The notes beneath the pieces are model-generated. The model saw only the letters and a list, made by a program, of their open reading frames with translations, did no database searches and had not been told where the DNA came from. Positions 26,818 through 35,793 of a stretch of 64,000 nucleotides of DNA are shown piece by piece. Made by a program: the position numbers and the translations under genes. How positions within the stretch are numbered: the first letter of the stretch is position 1; every line of letters starts with the position of its first letter. The stretch comes from CALBPI01 sp039821645 (GTDB lineage Bacteria; Pseudomonadota; Gammaproteobacteria; Steroidobacterales; Woeseiaceae): the NCBI GenBank assembly GCA_039821645.1, contig JBCBNU010000007.1, positions 9,211-73,210 of the forward strand, written 5' to 3'.

Positions 26818-28143
26818 TCAAGCACTCGCCTGCGCGACTGCTGTTGACGCTTCTGCGTCGGGATTCAATTGATCGATCCGATCCAGCACCAGTCCGGTTT
26901 CCGCACATAGCTGCTCGAACGCCACACGTTCCATATCGATTGTTAATACACACTCGCCTTGTTGCGTGTAGGTCTCAGAAAGAACCGCACCAGCATCAAA
27001 TAAGCGAGACCTCAGCAAACCCTCTTGGGCGCTGAGCACCAAAGTTCCCTGGACATGATCCAAAGCGACCAGTTGCCCTACCGCTGTCCGCAACAGATCC
27101 AGACCGTCACCGGATTGCGCGCTCAACCAGACGCTGGCAGGAGCCGCGTCGGACGCGCTGCGAAACTGTGGCAACCGTCCCTGGATGTCTATTTTATTGT
27201 ATACGCGAAGCTGGCGCACCTTGCCGGCGCCGATACCCTCCAGCACCTCGTTCACCTGCGTCTCGCGGAGTGCATGTTCAGGATCGGCGGCATCAATCAC
27301 ATGCACGATCAGGTCTGCTTCGCGCGTCTCTGTCAGAGTCGCCTTGAATGCTGCGACCAACTCATGCGGTAGATCGGATACAAAACCGACGGTGTCTGCC
27401 AACACCACCTCGCGCTGCGCCGACAGCTCCCAACGACGCAGCGTTGGGTCGAGTGTGGCGAAAAGCTGATCTGCCGCGTAAACGCCGGAATCGGTCAGCG
27501 CGTTAAACAGCGTCGACTTCCCGGCGTTGGTATATCCGACGAGCGCAATCGTTGGCATGCGGTTTCGAACCCGGTTGCGCCGACCGAGTTCTCGCTGCTG
27601 GTCGACTTTGCGCAGCCGCTCAGTCAATCGCGTAATGCGCTGGCGCACGAGGCGTCGATCCGTTTCGAGCTGAGTTTCACCGGGACCGCGTAACCCGATG
27701 CCGCCCTTTTGACGCTCGAGGTGGGTCCAGCCGCGAACCAGCCGCGTCGACAGATGCCGCAGCTGCGCGAGCTCGACTTGCAACTTGCCCTCGAACGATC
27801 GCGCGCGCTGCGCGAAAATATCGAGGATCAAACCCGCCCGGTCCAGAACACGGCACTTCAATTCACGCTCGAGGTTACGCTCCTGGGTCGGCGTCAGTGC
27901 GTGACTGACCAACAGCAGCTCTACTTTTTCGTGGCGTACCCGATCTTTTAGTTCAGCGACCTTGCCACGTCCGATCAGAAACCGGGATTCCGGCTGCGAA
28001 CGCTGCACAATAATACTGTCGAGCACGTCTGCACCGGCGGATATCGCCAGCTCGACAAACTCTTGAAGGTCGCAACTTTCGCGACCAAAAAATTGTGGAT
28101 GAACGATGAGTACACGTTCGCCCGATTTCGGTCGCTCAAACAT
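26818..28143 (-). CDS. hflX: Ribosome-associated GTPase HflX
   Basis: HflX splits stalled or stressed ribosomes in a GTP-dependent way. The protein has the N-terminal HflX domain, a central coiled region with the GPGE-QLETDRR signature, and a G domain with GYTNAGKST, DTVGFVSDLPH and NKID. The ATG at 28143 (MFERPKSGERV) is preferred because HflX proteins usually begin at this point, giving 441 residues; a TTG seven codons upstream is possible. It follows hfq in the canonical order. Confidence 0.96.
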   Translation of the reverse strand: MFERPKSGERVLIVHPQFFGRESCDLQEFVELAISAGADVLDSIIVQRSQPESRFLIGRGKVAELKDRVRHEKVELLLVSHALTPTQERNLERELKCRVLDRAGLILDIFAQRARSFEGKLQVELAQLRHLSTRLVRGWTHLERQKGGIGLRGPGETQLETDRRLVRQRITRLTERLRKVDQQRELGRRNRVRNRMPTIALVGYTNAGKSTLFNALTDSGVYAADQLFATLDPTLRRWELSAQREVVLADTVGFVSDLPHELVAAFKATLTETREADLIVHVIDAADPEHALRETQVNEVLEGIGAGKVRQLRVYNKIDIQGRLPQFRSASDAAPASVWLSAQSGDGLDLLRTAVGQLVALDHVQGTLVLSAQEGLLRSRLFDAGAVLSETYTQQGECVLTIDMERVAFEQLCAETGLVLDRIDQLNPDAEASTAVAQASA

Positions 28144-28181
28144 GATGAGTGTTGCCTGCGTCAAACTCAGGCAATCCGTAA

Positions 28182-28430
28182 TTAATCGTCGTCGCTTCGA
28201 CCGTCATCATCACTCAGTGGCAAGCGCACGTTGCGCGCCGGCACAACCGTCGAGATCGCATGCTTGTAAACCATCTGGTTGACGCTATTTTTCAGAAGCA
28301 CCACGAATTGATCGAACGAATCGATTTGTCCCTGTAGTTTGATCCCGTTTACGAGGTAAATGGATACCGGCACCTTTTCCTTGCGCAGAATATTGAGAAA
28401 CGGATCCTGCAGTGATTGTCCCTTTGCCAT
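28182..28430 (-). CDS. hfq: RNA chaperone Hfq
   Basis: Hfq is a hexameric Sm-like protein that pairs small RNAs with mRNAs. The 82-residue product has GQSLQDPFLNILRKEKVPV, the LVNGIKLQGQIDSFDQF Sm1 motif and the YKHAISTVVPAR Sm2 motif, followed by a short acidic tail (LSDDDGRSDDD). The ATG at 28430 has a strong AAGGAG six bases upstream; an upstream frame start would put that site inside the coding sequence. It lies between miaA and hflX as usual. Confidence 0.98.
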   Translation of the reverse strand: MAKGQSLQDPFLNILRKEKVPVSIYLVNGIKLQGQIDSFDQFVVLLKNSVNQMVYKHAISTVVPARNVRLPLSDDDGRSDDD

Positions 28431-28571
28431 AGGAATCTCCTTCTTTTTGCCCACGAGGACCTCGCGAGCTGCCCAAGCACGATTTGGCCCTCTAGATGAA
28501 ATTTGATGGTAGCACAGCGTTTCGCGGCTTCGTTTCTGTGATTCGAAACAACGCTGTCAAGAATACTAAGG

Positions 28572-29531
28572 TTAAATCTGTGCAGTTTCAGCGGCGAGCA
28601 CTTGCTCGCACAATGTAGTGATGGGGCCAATCGGATCGCTTTCAAGAGGATCGAATACGTGTATGTCCGGCATACCCCGCAGCCAGGTATGCTGACGTTT
28701 GGCCAAACGGCGAGTGGCGGTCATCGCGTCCTGAATAGCCTGCTCATACTCACAGTCGCCCGCCAACCAGGCGGCGATCTGACGATAACCAACCGCTCGC
28801 AGGCTGGGTAGATCGGTGTGCACGCCCGGCCGTTTCAGCAACCCCTTAACCTCATCAACGAAACCCGCTTCGACCATTTGCTCGAATCGCTGCTGAATCC
28901 GTTCGTGCAGCACAGTACGGTCGCTCGTCAAAAGAGCCATTCGCGCCACCGTCCAGTCATTGTCGATTTTTTTCGGGTTTGATTGAAGCGCGCTGATCGG
29001 GTGTCCGGTCAATCGATACACTTCCAGCGCTCGCTGGATGCGCTGCGCATCATTTGGCGCAATTCTGGCAGCGGCATCGGGGTCGACACGGATCAACTCG
29101 AGGTGCATCCCAGGCCAGCCGACGCGCTGTGCTTGCGCATCAATTTCGCGCCTGCAGTCAGGGTCTGCCTCTGGCAAATCGGCCAGCCCATCCAGAAGTC
29201 GCTTGAAATACAGCATAGTCCCGCCGACCAACAACGGCGTGCGACCCCTCGCGTGACTGGCCTCGATGGCAACTGTGCAATCCTGTACGAATTGCGCCAC
29301 AGAATAAGGTTGCTCGGGATCAACGATGTCGATGAGTGCGTGGGGGTAGCGCGCTAACATCTCGGGTGATGGCTTAGCTGTGCCAATATTCAAACCGCGG
29401 TAGACCAGCGCCGAGTCCACACTGATCAAATCCACCGGCAAGCGATCGGCGATTCGCATTGCGACCTCGGTCTTGCCCATGGCCGTCGGTCCCATCAGGC
29501 ACAGCACAGTGTCGCGCACGCCCTCAGCCAC
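28572..29531 (-). CDS. miaA: tRNA dimethylallyltransferase MiaA
   Basis: MiaA transfers a dimethylallyl group to A37 of tRNAs reading UNN codons. The protein has the P-loop GPTAMGKT (14-21), the SVDSALVYRGLNIGTAKP stretch and a C-terminal tRNA-binding region with YRQIAAWLAGDCEYEQAI and RRLAKRQHTWLR. A GTG at 29531 that shares one base with the mutL stop codon, with GAGG seven bases upstream, gives 319 residues, close to E. coli (316). An in-frame upstream ATG at 29606 would overlap mutL by 76 bases and add unrelated sequence. Confidence 0.96.
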   Translation of the reverse strand: MAEGVRDTVLCLMGPTAMGKTEVAMRIADRLPVDLISVDSALVYRGLNIGTAKPSPEMLARYPHALIDIVDPEQPYSVAQFVQDCTVAIEASHARGRTPLLVGGTMLYFKRLLDGLADLPEADPDCRREIDAQAQRVGWPGMHLELIRVDPDAAARIAPNDAQRIQRALEVYRLTGHPISALQSNPKKIDNDWTVARMALLTSDRTVLHERIQQRFEQMVEAGFVDEVKGLLKRPGVHTDLPSLRAVGYRQIAAWLAGDCEYEQAIQDAMTATRRLAKRQHTWLRGMPDIHVFDPLESDPIGPITTLCEQVLAAETAQI

Positions 29532-31300
29532 TACTGCCCTCGAAGAAAGAGGCGATCGAGTTCCGGCATGCCGAGCTGTGTCCAAGTGGGCCGACCATGA
29601 TTGCACTGATCTGCCCGATCCGTCGCTTCCATGTCGCGCAGCAGCGCATTCATTTCAGGCAGCGTCAGCTTTCGGTTGGCGCGGACCGACGCATGACAAG
29701 CCATGGTTGCCAACAACTCGTCGGTGAATGCCGCAATCCGACCGCTTCGCCCCAGCGATTCAAAATCGGCGAGCACATCGCGTAACAGCGACTCCGCACG
29801 TGTTGCGTCGAGCAGCGCAGGAATCTCACGCAGGATCACGGCCTCCGGACCGCCGCGCTCAACAACCATCCCCGCCTGCCGCAACACCGCTGCATTCGCT
29901 TCGCACAAGTCTGCTTCGGCACGTGACACGTTCAGTCGCAAAGGCACCAGAAGCGGTTGGCGAACCATTGCACGATCCGAATGTGCCTTCTTTAAGCGCT
30001 CGTAGGTGATGCGCTCATGCGCCGCATGCATGTCGACGATCACGAGACCCTCTGCGTTTTCAGCGAGAATAAATACGCCGTGAATCTGCGCCACTGCGAA
30101 GCCTAGCGGCGGCGGCGCATCGTCAGCCACGGGAGGAATCGCAGCCGGCATCTCCCGCACGAGATTGGTCCAGTTTGTAGTACTGGTTGTGCCAGTGGAT
30201 GTTGCGCGATTCATGTCATTCGGCGTCGCGAGGGAAAGACCTGACTGAGATACAGGCGCCGGCCGAGACGGCAACCCGGTTACCGCATTGCGCTCGGTTC
30301 CTGGCCTTGTCGACCGCATGGCATCGGTTACCGTTCGTTGCACCAATGCGTGTATGGCGCCCGAGTCGCGGAATCGCACCTCGGTTTTGGCAGGGTGCGC
30401 GTTCACGTCAACTCGCGTCGGATTCATCGAAATCCACATGACGTACGCGGGGTGTCTGCCGTGGAACAAGACATCCTGATAGCCCATTCGTACCGCATGC
30501 ATGATCGTTTTGTCACGCACCCATCGCCCGTTGACGAACGCGTATTGCATGTCTGGCTGTGAGCGGTTGAACGCCGGTGCTGCGAGCCACGCATCGATCG
30601 CAAGCCCTTCGCGATGCTGACTTGCAGGAATGGCCGCAGCGATGAACTCGGTACCGAGCAATTGCTCGATGCGGCGTTCCGGCCCTTCGCCGTCAGGTAC
30701 CGCGGCGAGGTGCATCGAATTGCGTCCATTGTGCTTGAGCGTGAAAGCGACCGAGGGATGTGCCAGCGCAAGACGCCGAACGACCCGTTCGATATGCGTA
30801 AATTCGGTTTTCTCCGTGCGCAGGAACTTTCGGCGCGCCGGCGTGTTGTAGAACAGATCCCGGACCGTCACCCGAGCACCGCTGCGCATGGCTGTCGGCA
30901 CAATGTCATGCGCGGCGCCTCCCTGAACCGCGAGCATCGCACCATGCTCGCCAGACTCAGTGCGCGCCGCGAGTTCCACGCGCGCGACCGATGCGATACT
31001 GGGCAACGCCTCCCCACGGAAGCCGAGAGATGCGACCGCGGACAGGTCTTCAAGGCTCGTGACCTTGCTGGTCGCATGGCGCGACAGCGCAAGTGGCAAC
31101 TCGTCTGCTGCGATGCCAACGCCATCATCAGTGATCTCGATCAGTCGCGCACCGCCCGCCTCGATCGAGATGCCGATGTGCTGCGCGCGCGCATCGAGAC
31201 TGTTCTCGACCAGCTCCTTGACTACGGAAGCGGGCCGTTCAATGACTTCTCCCGCCGCGATCTGATTGATCAGATGGTCGGGCAGCTGCTGAATGGGCAC
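29531..31300 (-). CDS. mutL: DNA mismatch repair protein MutL (endonuclease type)
   Basis: MutL links MutS mismatch recognition to strand incision. The 589-residue protein has the GHKL ATPase domain with ENSLDA, ITDDGVGI and GFRGEAL, a variable linker rich in Ser/Thr (about 325-375) and a C-terminal dimerisation domain. That domain contains DMHAAHERITYE, matching the metal-dependent endonuclease motif DQHA(X)2E(X)4E with Q replaced by M, and ACHASVR and CNHGRPT segments. The start is GTG at 31300 (MPIQQLPDH). It lies in the canonical amiB-mutL-miaA order. Confidence 0.97.
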   Translation of the reverse strand: MPIQQLPDHLINQIAAGEVIERPASVVKELVENSLDARAQHIGISIEAGGARLIEITDDGVGIAADELPLALSRHATSKVTSLEDLSAVASLGFRGEALPSIASVARVELAARTESGEHGAMLAVQGGAAHDIVPTAMRSGARVTVRDLFYNTPARRKFLRTEKTEFTHIERVVRRLALAHPSVAFTLKHNGRNSMHLAAVPDGEGPERRIEQLLGTEFIAAAIPASQHREGLAIDAWLAAPAFNRSQPDMQYAFVNGRWVRDKTIMHAVRMGYQDVLFHGRHPAYVMWISMNPTRVDVNAHPAKTEVRFRDSGAIHALVQRTVTDAMRSTRPGTERNAVTGLPSRPAPVSQSGLSLATPNDMNRATSTGTTSTTNWTNLVREMPAAIPPVADDAPPPLGFAVAQIHGVFILAENAEGLVIVDMHAAHERITYERLKKAHSDRAMVRQPLLVPLRLNVSRAEADLCEANAAVLRQAGMVVERGGPEAVILREIPALLDATRAESLLRDVLADFESLGRSGRIAAFTDELLATMACHASVRANRKLTLPEMNALLRDMEATDRADQCNHGRPTWTQLGMPELDRLFLRGQ

Positions 31301-31308
31301 CGGGTCGA

Positions 31309-32625
31309 TTACCCTCCGGGTATACGCAACACCTGGCCCACGCGGATACGGTCACTCGTCAGAGCGTTTTCCTGGCGCAGACGCGCCAGACTCACCCTGT
31401 AGCGGTCAGCGATTTCACTGAGCGTGTCGCCAGGAGAAATCGTATGGGTTCGTGCGAGCACCTGATTGTGGTCCAACTGTGCAAAAAGACTATCCACAGG
31501 TGGATTTTCCACAAAATGCTCGCGAATACCCGAAAAGATTGCTTGTGCCAGTTTCTCCTGATGCGCCGCGCTGCGCAGATTCTGCTCTTCCTGCGGATTG
31601 GAGATGTAGGCGGTCTCTACAAGAATCGACGGCACATCCGGCGATTTCAGCACGATGAAGCCAGCCTGCTGCACCGTGCGGCGGTGTAACCGATTCACCC
31701 CGCCCATTTGATTGAGTACCAGTTGACCGATCTCTATCGAGGAATTCAGAGTCGCAGTCTGCGACAGGTCCATTAGCACGCGCGCAAGGTCGGGCTCTTT
31801 GTCGGTCAGCTCCACACCGCCGATGAGCGAGGCGTTTTGATCGGCTGCAAGGCGCCGCGCCGCTTCACTACTCGCACCCTCCAGTGACAAGGCATACACC
31901 GAAGAGCCGCGCGCCCGCCGATCCTCCACCGCATCCGCGTGGATCGATACAAACAAATCAGCATTTGCGCTTCGGGCGATTTCCATCCGGGCCCAGTGGT
32001 CGATATACACATCTCGGTCGCGGACCATCAGTGCCCTCATACCCGGCTCGGCATCAATCAATTTGCGCAGTCGCCGCGCGATCGCGAGCACGACGTCCTT
32101 CTCGTAAGTGCGCTGTTTGCCGACCGCGCCGGGATCGTGGCCGCCATGCCCAGGATCGAGCACGACCACGATATCGCGACTGGAGCGAGTCAGACGTTTG
32201 ACGGTTGGCATTGCGGCGCGCTCGCCAAGATCGATCACGAGACGTTCCGCACTACCGCGTGCGGGTCCGGCAAGAAAACTGCGCGCTCTAATCGCGTGGT
32301 CGAGATCCAGCACAATGCGCAGCCCTTCCTGCCCGCGCTCCGCTGCACGAATCGTGCGTACAACACCGATATCTTTGGGCAAGCGATCCGCCAAAGCGCC
32401 CAACTTTCCGTCAACAATATCGATAACCACCCGGTCAGGTTGGCGCAGCGTGAAGAGGTTGTAGCGCGCTGGACCACTAAGGTCGAAGACCACTCGGGTG
32501 TGGTTCGCCTCGGTTGAGGCACGGACCCCATTGACGACAGCGCCTGCACCGGCCATCGAGGGTGCCAGGAGCAGAAACAGGCCCAACAAGCGCAACATCG
32601 TCATCATCCGTCGATCACATCGCAT
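31309..32625 (-). CDS. amiB: N-acetylmuramoyl-L-alanine amidase with AMIN and LysM domains (AmiB-like)
   Basis: This periplasmic enzyme cleaves the amide between MurNAc and the stem peptide during cell separation. It has a signal peptide (about 7-28), an AMIN domain (about 30-130), an Amidase_3 domain with zinc ligands in LDPGHGGHDPG and ETAYISN, and a single C-terminal LysM motif (TISPGDTLSEIADRY near the end). The first ATG is at 32625; in-frame ATGs at 32607 and 32598 are alternatives. Order tsaE-amiB-mutL supports the amiB name. Confidence 0.94.
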   Translation of the reverse strand: MRCDRRMMTMLRLLGLFLLLAPSMAGAGAVVNGVRASTEANHTRVVFDLSGPARYNLFTLRQPDRVVIDIVDGKLGALADRLPKDIGVVRTIRAAERGQEGLRIVLDLDHAIRARSFLAGPARGSAERLVIDLGERAAMPTVKRLTRSSRDIVVVLDPGHGGHDPGAVGKQRTYEKDVVLAIARRLRKLIDAEPGMRALMVRDRDVYIDHWARMEIARSANADLFVSIHADAVEDRRARGSSVYALSLEGASSEAARRLAADQNASLIGGVELTDKEPDLARVLMDLSQTATLNSSIEIGQLVLNQMGGVNRLHRRTVQQAGFIVLKSPDVPSILVETAYISNPQEEQNLRSAAHQEKLAQAIFSGIREHFVENPPVDSLFAQLDHNQVLARTHTISPGDTLSEIADRYRVSLARLRQENALTSDRIRVGQVLRIPGG

Positions 32626-32682
32626 TATGTTGGGTGGATACTATCCCCGCATACAGCTCGATTTCAATAAAAACTCAACTAA

Positions 32683-32688
32683 ATTATA
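32683..32688 (-). promoter_or_regulatory. Consensus -10 element upstream of amiB
   Basis: The minus strand reads a perfect TATAAT here in an AT-rich 85-base gap between tsaE and amiB that differs from the GC-rich surroundings. No convincing -35 hexamer is found 16-18 bases upstream, so an activator or extended contacts would be needed. It would start a transcript about 50 bases before the amiB ATG. Confidence 0.35.
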
Positions 32689-32710
32689 GAAGTAGAGTTG
32701 CAACCTAACC

Positions 32711-33196
32711 TTAATTCGTAAGCACTGCCTGCAATACCGACTGCCCAATCGGGCTGCCGGCAGCGACCATCGCCGCTCGACCCTCGCCTTCGGGTCTCAG
32801 CCGAACGTCCAAATCAGCGTCCGAAACAAGCTCCGGAACGCGCTCCGGCCATTCGACGATGCGGATGCTATCGGTGAGATCGCGCCAACCCAGGAATTCA
32901 AGTTCCGACGCATCGGCCAACCTGTACAGATCGAGATGGGTGACCGTTGCAAACTCAAGTTGATACGGCTCGAGCAGGGCGTAGGTCGGACTCGGAACAG
33001 AGCCAGTGTGCCCCAGTCCACGAATCAAGCCGCGCGCCAACGAGGTCTTGCCGGCGCCAAGATCACCGGTGAGCGTGAGTAACATCGACGTCGCATTCGC
33101 GCGTTGAATCGCGGTGGCCAGTAGACCACCGAATGCGGTGGTGGCGCCTTCGTCAGTCAGGTGAATGCCGTAGGTCAGTGGCGCGGATTGAGCCAA
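32711..33196 (-). CDS. tsaE: tRNA threonylcarbamoyladenosine biosynthesis ATPase TsaE
   Basis: TsaE is the ATPase of the TsaBDE complex that makes t6A37 in ANN-reading tRNAs. The 161-residue protein has the P-loop GDLGAGKTS (44-52), PSPTYALLEPY and HLDLYRL, and a WPERVPE segment, as expected. The start is TTG at 33196, overlapping the nnr stop by 22 bases, with AGG just upstream. Nnr-tsaE-amiB order is common in proteobacteria. Confidence 0.96.
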   Translation of the reverse strand: MAQSAPLTYGIHLTDEGATTAFGGLLATAIQRANATSMLLTLTGDLGAGKTSLARGLIRGLGHTGSVPSPTYALLEPYQLEFATVTHLDLYRLADASELEFLGWRDLTDSIRIVEWPERVPELVSDADLDVRLRPEGEGRAAMVAAGSPIGQSVLQAVLTN

Positions 33197-34671
33197 TGCC
33201 TGAGCTCTCCGAGCAGCTCACCCGCCAACAGACCGCGCTCGCCACGACGCGCTGCGGAATCACCGGCCAGTGCATGCACCAATACCCCGGTGCGCGCCGC
33301 CGTGGCCGGGGCAAGGCCCTGTGCTAATAAGGCAGCAATCAAGCCGGTGAGCACATCACCCATGCCAGGTGCCGACATGCCTGGGTTGCCAAACGGGCAG
33401 ATGCTCGGTGTCGATCCGCCGTCGGATACCAGCGTTCCCGCCCCTTTCAAGACGACAATGGCTCCGGTCATCGCTTGCAGCTCCGCCAGAGCGACTAAGC
33501 GATCGGATTGCACCGACTGCGGGTTGGTACCGAGTAAACGTGCCGCTTCGCCCGGGTGCGGCGTGATGATGCAAGGCGCCTCCAGACGGTGCCAAACGCC
33601 ATCGTCTTCACTCATGATATTGAGCGCATCAGCGTCGAGCACCATGGGCTTTCCGGAGGCGAGAACACGCCCGAGCAGCATGCGACTCCATTCGGTGACG
33701 TCCAAACCTGGTCCACACGCAATGACAGTTGCCCGCGCAATCAGTTGATCGATGGCGGCTTCGTCCTCAACACCGTCGGTCATCAATTCCGGACGGGCCG
33801 CGACCATACTTGCCGCATGTGATTTGGCTGTTGCGACGGTCACAAGACCAGCGCCACCACGCAGCGCCGCCTCGGCGCTCAAGCGCGCGGCGCCCGGCAT
33901 ACCCTCAGCGCCACCGACACAAAGCACATGGCCGAATTGTCCTTTGTGCGCGTTTAAATCGCGTCTGGGTAGCGTCTCTGCAACTTCGTCCCGATATTGG
34001 CGACGCAAGACGGGCGTCGTCTCGGCATACACCGCGCGCGGCAACTCCAGATCGGCGAACACCAGACGGCCGCAATGCGCAGGACCTGCCGCCAGAAACA
34101 GACCGCTGTTGAGCCCAACAAAAGTCACTGTCAGGTCGGCCTGCACGGCGATCCCGCGGACAATGCCGGTGTCGCCATCGAGTCCTGATGGAATATCAAG
34201 AGACGTCACTGGTGTGGCTGCCGTGTTCAGGACTCGGATCGCCGCCGCGTACTCGTCCGCAACGTCGCGCTTTAACCCGCTGCCGATAAGGGCGTCCACG
34301 ACCATGCCAACCCCCTCGACCAACGCCGGGTCCCAAGCCCGCAGCCGCCCGCCAGCGGCAGCGAACTCCTCGTAGGCACGCGCCGCATCCCCGCTCAAGT
34401 CTTCCGGATCACTGAAAGCAACAACGCGGACCGCCAATCCCGCGGCCCGAGCCAGACGCGCAACCACGTAGCCATCGCCGGCATTATTACCACCACCACA
34501 GAGCACGAGCAGGGAGCGCAGTCCGGGATAGCGCTGATTCATGACGGACAACGTAGCCGCTCCGGCTCGGCGCATGAGCGTATAGCCGGGCACACCGAAC
34601 TGATCGATCGCGCGCTGATCGAGCTCGCGCACACCGTTAGCAGAGAAAATATCAACCGGCAGGGTAATCAC
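33175..34671 (-). CDS. nnr: Bifunctional NAD(P)H-hydrate epimerase / ADP-dependent dehydratase
   Basis: The enzyme repairs hydrated NADH and NADPH. The 498-residue protein fuses an N-terminal YjeF epimerase domain (about 1-210, with CGGGNNAGDGYVVAR and SGLDGDTG) to a C-terminal ribokinase-like dehydratase domain (about 225-490, with HPGEAARLLG, LKGAGTLV and GNPGMSAPGMGDVL). The start is GTG at 34671. A TATAAT hexamer lies only seven bases upstream, so the transcript may be nearly leaderless. It is divergent from queG with 21 bases between start codons. Confidence 0.96.
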   Translation of the reverse strand: MITLPVDIFSANGVRELDQRAIDQFGVPGYTLMRRAGAATLSVMNQRYPGLRSLLVLCGGGNNAGDGYVVARLARAAGLAVRVVAFSDPEDLSGDAARAYEEFAAAGGRLRAWDPALVEGVGMVVDALIGSGLKRDVADEYAAAIRVLNTAATPVTSLDIPSGLDGDTGIVRGIAVQADLTVTFVGLNSGLFLAAGPAHCGRLVFADLELPRAVYAETTPVLRRQYRDEVAETLPRRDLNAHKGQFGHVLCVGGAEGMPGAARLSAEAALRGGAGLVTVATAKSHAASMVAARPELMTDGVEDEAAIDQLIARATVIACGPGLDVTEWSRMLLGRVLASGKPMVLDADALNIMSEDDGVWHRLEAPCIITPHPGEAARLLGTNPQSVQSDRLVALAELQAMTGAIVVLKGAGTLVSDGGSTPSICPFGNPGMSAPGMGDVLTGLIAALLAQGLAPATAARTGVLVHALAGDSAARRGERGLLAGELLGELRHWLNPRH

Positions 34672-34678
34672 GTCTCGA

Positions 34679-34686
34679 ATTATACT
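34679..34686. promoter_or_regulatory. Overlapping divergent -10 elements between nnr and queG
   Basis: The 21 bases between the nnr GTG and the queG ATG contain TATAAT on the minus strand (34679-34684) and TATACT on the plus strand (34681-34686). Each hexamer ends about six or seven bases before a start codon, which would place transcription starts at or next to the codons. The -35 regions would lie inside the opposite genes and no consensus is visible there. Confidence 0.4.
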
Positions 34687-34692
34687 CCGGGA

Positions 34693-35793
34693 ATGTCGTC
34701 AGACGAATCCAATGCACGTTTGCGATCCCTTTACCGCACCATCGAGCAAATCGCTTATGCGCTCGGATTCGATGCGTTCGGGGTAAGCGACATCGATCTC
34801 GGCCAAGCCGGCGACCGCCTGGAGCGTTGGCTGGCCGAGCATCGGCATGGCGACATGGCGTGGATGGCGCGGCATGGCGAGAAGCGTTGGAAGCCAGATT
34901 TACTGGTGCCCGGCACTGTGCGTGCAATCTGTGTGCGGCTGGACTACCTACCCGAGGACGCCGAGCAGGCAATCGCGATGCTCGACCACCCCAGCAAAGC
35001 TTACGTCTCGCGCTACGCGCTGGGTCGCGACTACCACAGGGTTATGCGACCGCGCTTACAGAAACTTGCGGCGGCGGTCGAGGAAAAAATCGGTCAATTT
35101 GGCTACCGGGCTTTCGTCGACAGCGCGCCCGTGATGGAAAAACCACTGGCACAAAAAGCCGGGGTCGGCTGGATCGGGAAACACACCAACCTGATCAACA
35201 AGCGCGCAGGTTCATGGTTTTTTCTCGGGGAGCTGTACACCGATCTCGAATTACCGGTCGACTCACCGTCGACCGATCACTGCGGCAGTTGCACGACCTG
35301 CATTGAGGTGTGTCCAACGCGCGCGATAACAGGACCGTATGAACTCGATGCGCGTCGCTGTATTTCGTACCTGACAATAGAAAAAGATGGCTCGATTCCC
35401 GAAAGTCTGCGCAAGGGTATCGGCAATCGAATCTATGGCTGTGATGACTGCCAGCTGTTTTGCCCATGGAACAAGTTTGCGCGCATCAGCAAGGAAACAG
35501 ACTTCGCCCCTCGGCACGGATTGAACGACGCGCAACTCGCGGCACTAGCGATGCAATCAGAAACCGATTGGTTGTCGGATATGGCTGGCAGCGCGATCCG
35601 TCGAATCGGCTTCGCACGATGGCGGCGCAACCTCGCCGTAGCGCTCGGTAATGCGACCGATCCCGACACCGAAATTGACGCCGCACTGGAGCATCTCGCA
35701 CAGTGCGACGACGCATTGGTCTCCGAACATGCCCGCTGGGGGCAAACACAACGCCGTGCGCTCGCCGAGGAGTCCGTACATGAACGCGCCTGA
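34693..35793 (+). CDS. queG: Epoxyqueuosine reductase QueG
   Basis: QueG reduces epoxyqueuosine to queuosine in tRNA with cobalamin and two [4Fe-4S] clusters. The 366-residue protein has the DUF1730 cobalamin-binding N-terminal region with YALGRDYHR, the VDSAPVMEKPLAQKAGVGWIG stretch, a cluster motif C197, C200, C203, C207 and a second set at C250, C253, C257, then a C-terminal HEAT-like helical part. In many gammaproteobacteria queG sits beside nnr-tsaE, here divergently. Its last 14 bases overlap the PPK2 gene. Confidence 0.96.
   Translation: MSSDESNARLRSLYRTIEQIAYALGFDAFGVSDIDLGQAGDRLERWLAEHRHGDMAWMARHGEKRWKPDLLVPGTVRAICVRLDYLPEDAEQAIAMLDHPSKAYVSRYALGRDYHRVMRPRLQKLAAAVEEKIGQFGYRAFVDSAPVMEKPLAQKAGVGWIGKHTNLINKRAGSWFFLGELYTDLELPVDSPSTDHCGSCTTCIEVCPTRAITGPYELDARRCISYLTIEKDGSIPESLRKGIGNRIYGCDDCQLFCPWNKFARISKETDFAPRHGLNDAQLAALAMQSETDWLSDMAGSAIRRIGFARWRRNLAVALGNATDPDTEIDAALEHLAQCDDALVSEHARWGQTQRRALAEESVHERA

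Noticed and set aside
35651..35779. Longer start for the PPK2 gene inside queG
   Set aside because: The extra residues are not PPK2-like, and the ATG at 35780 has a good ribosome binding site.
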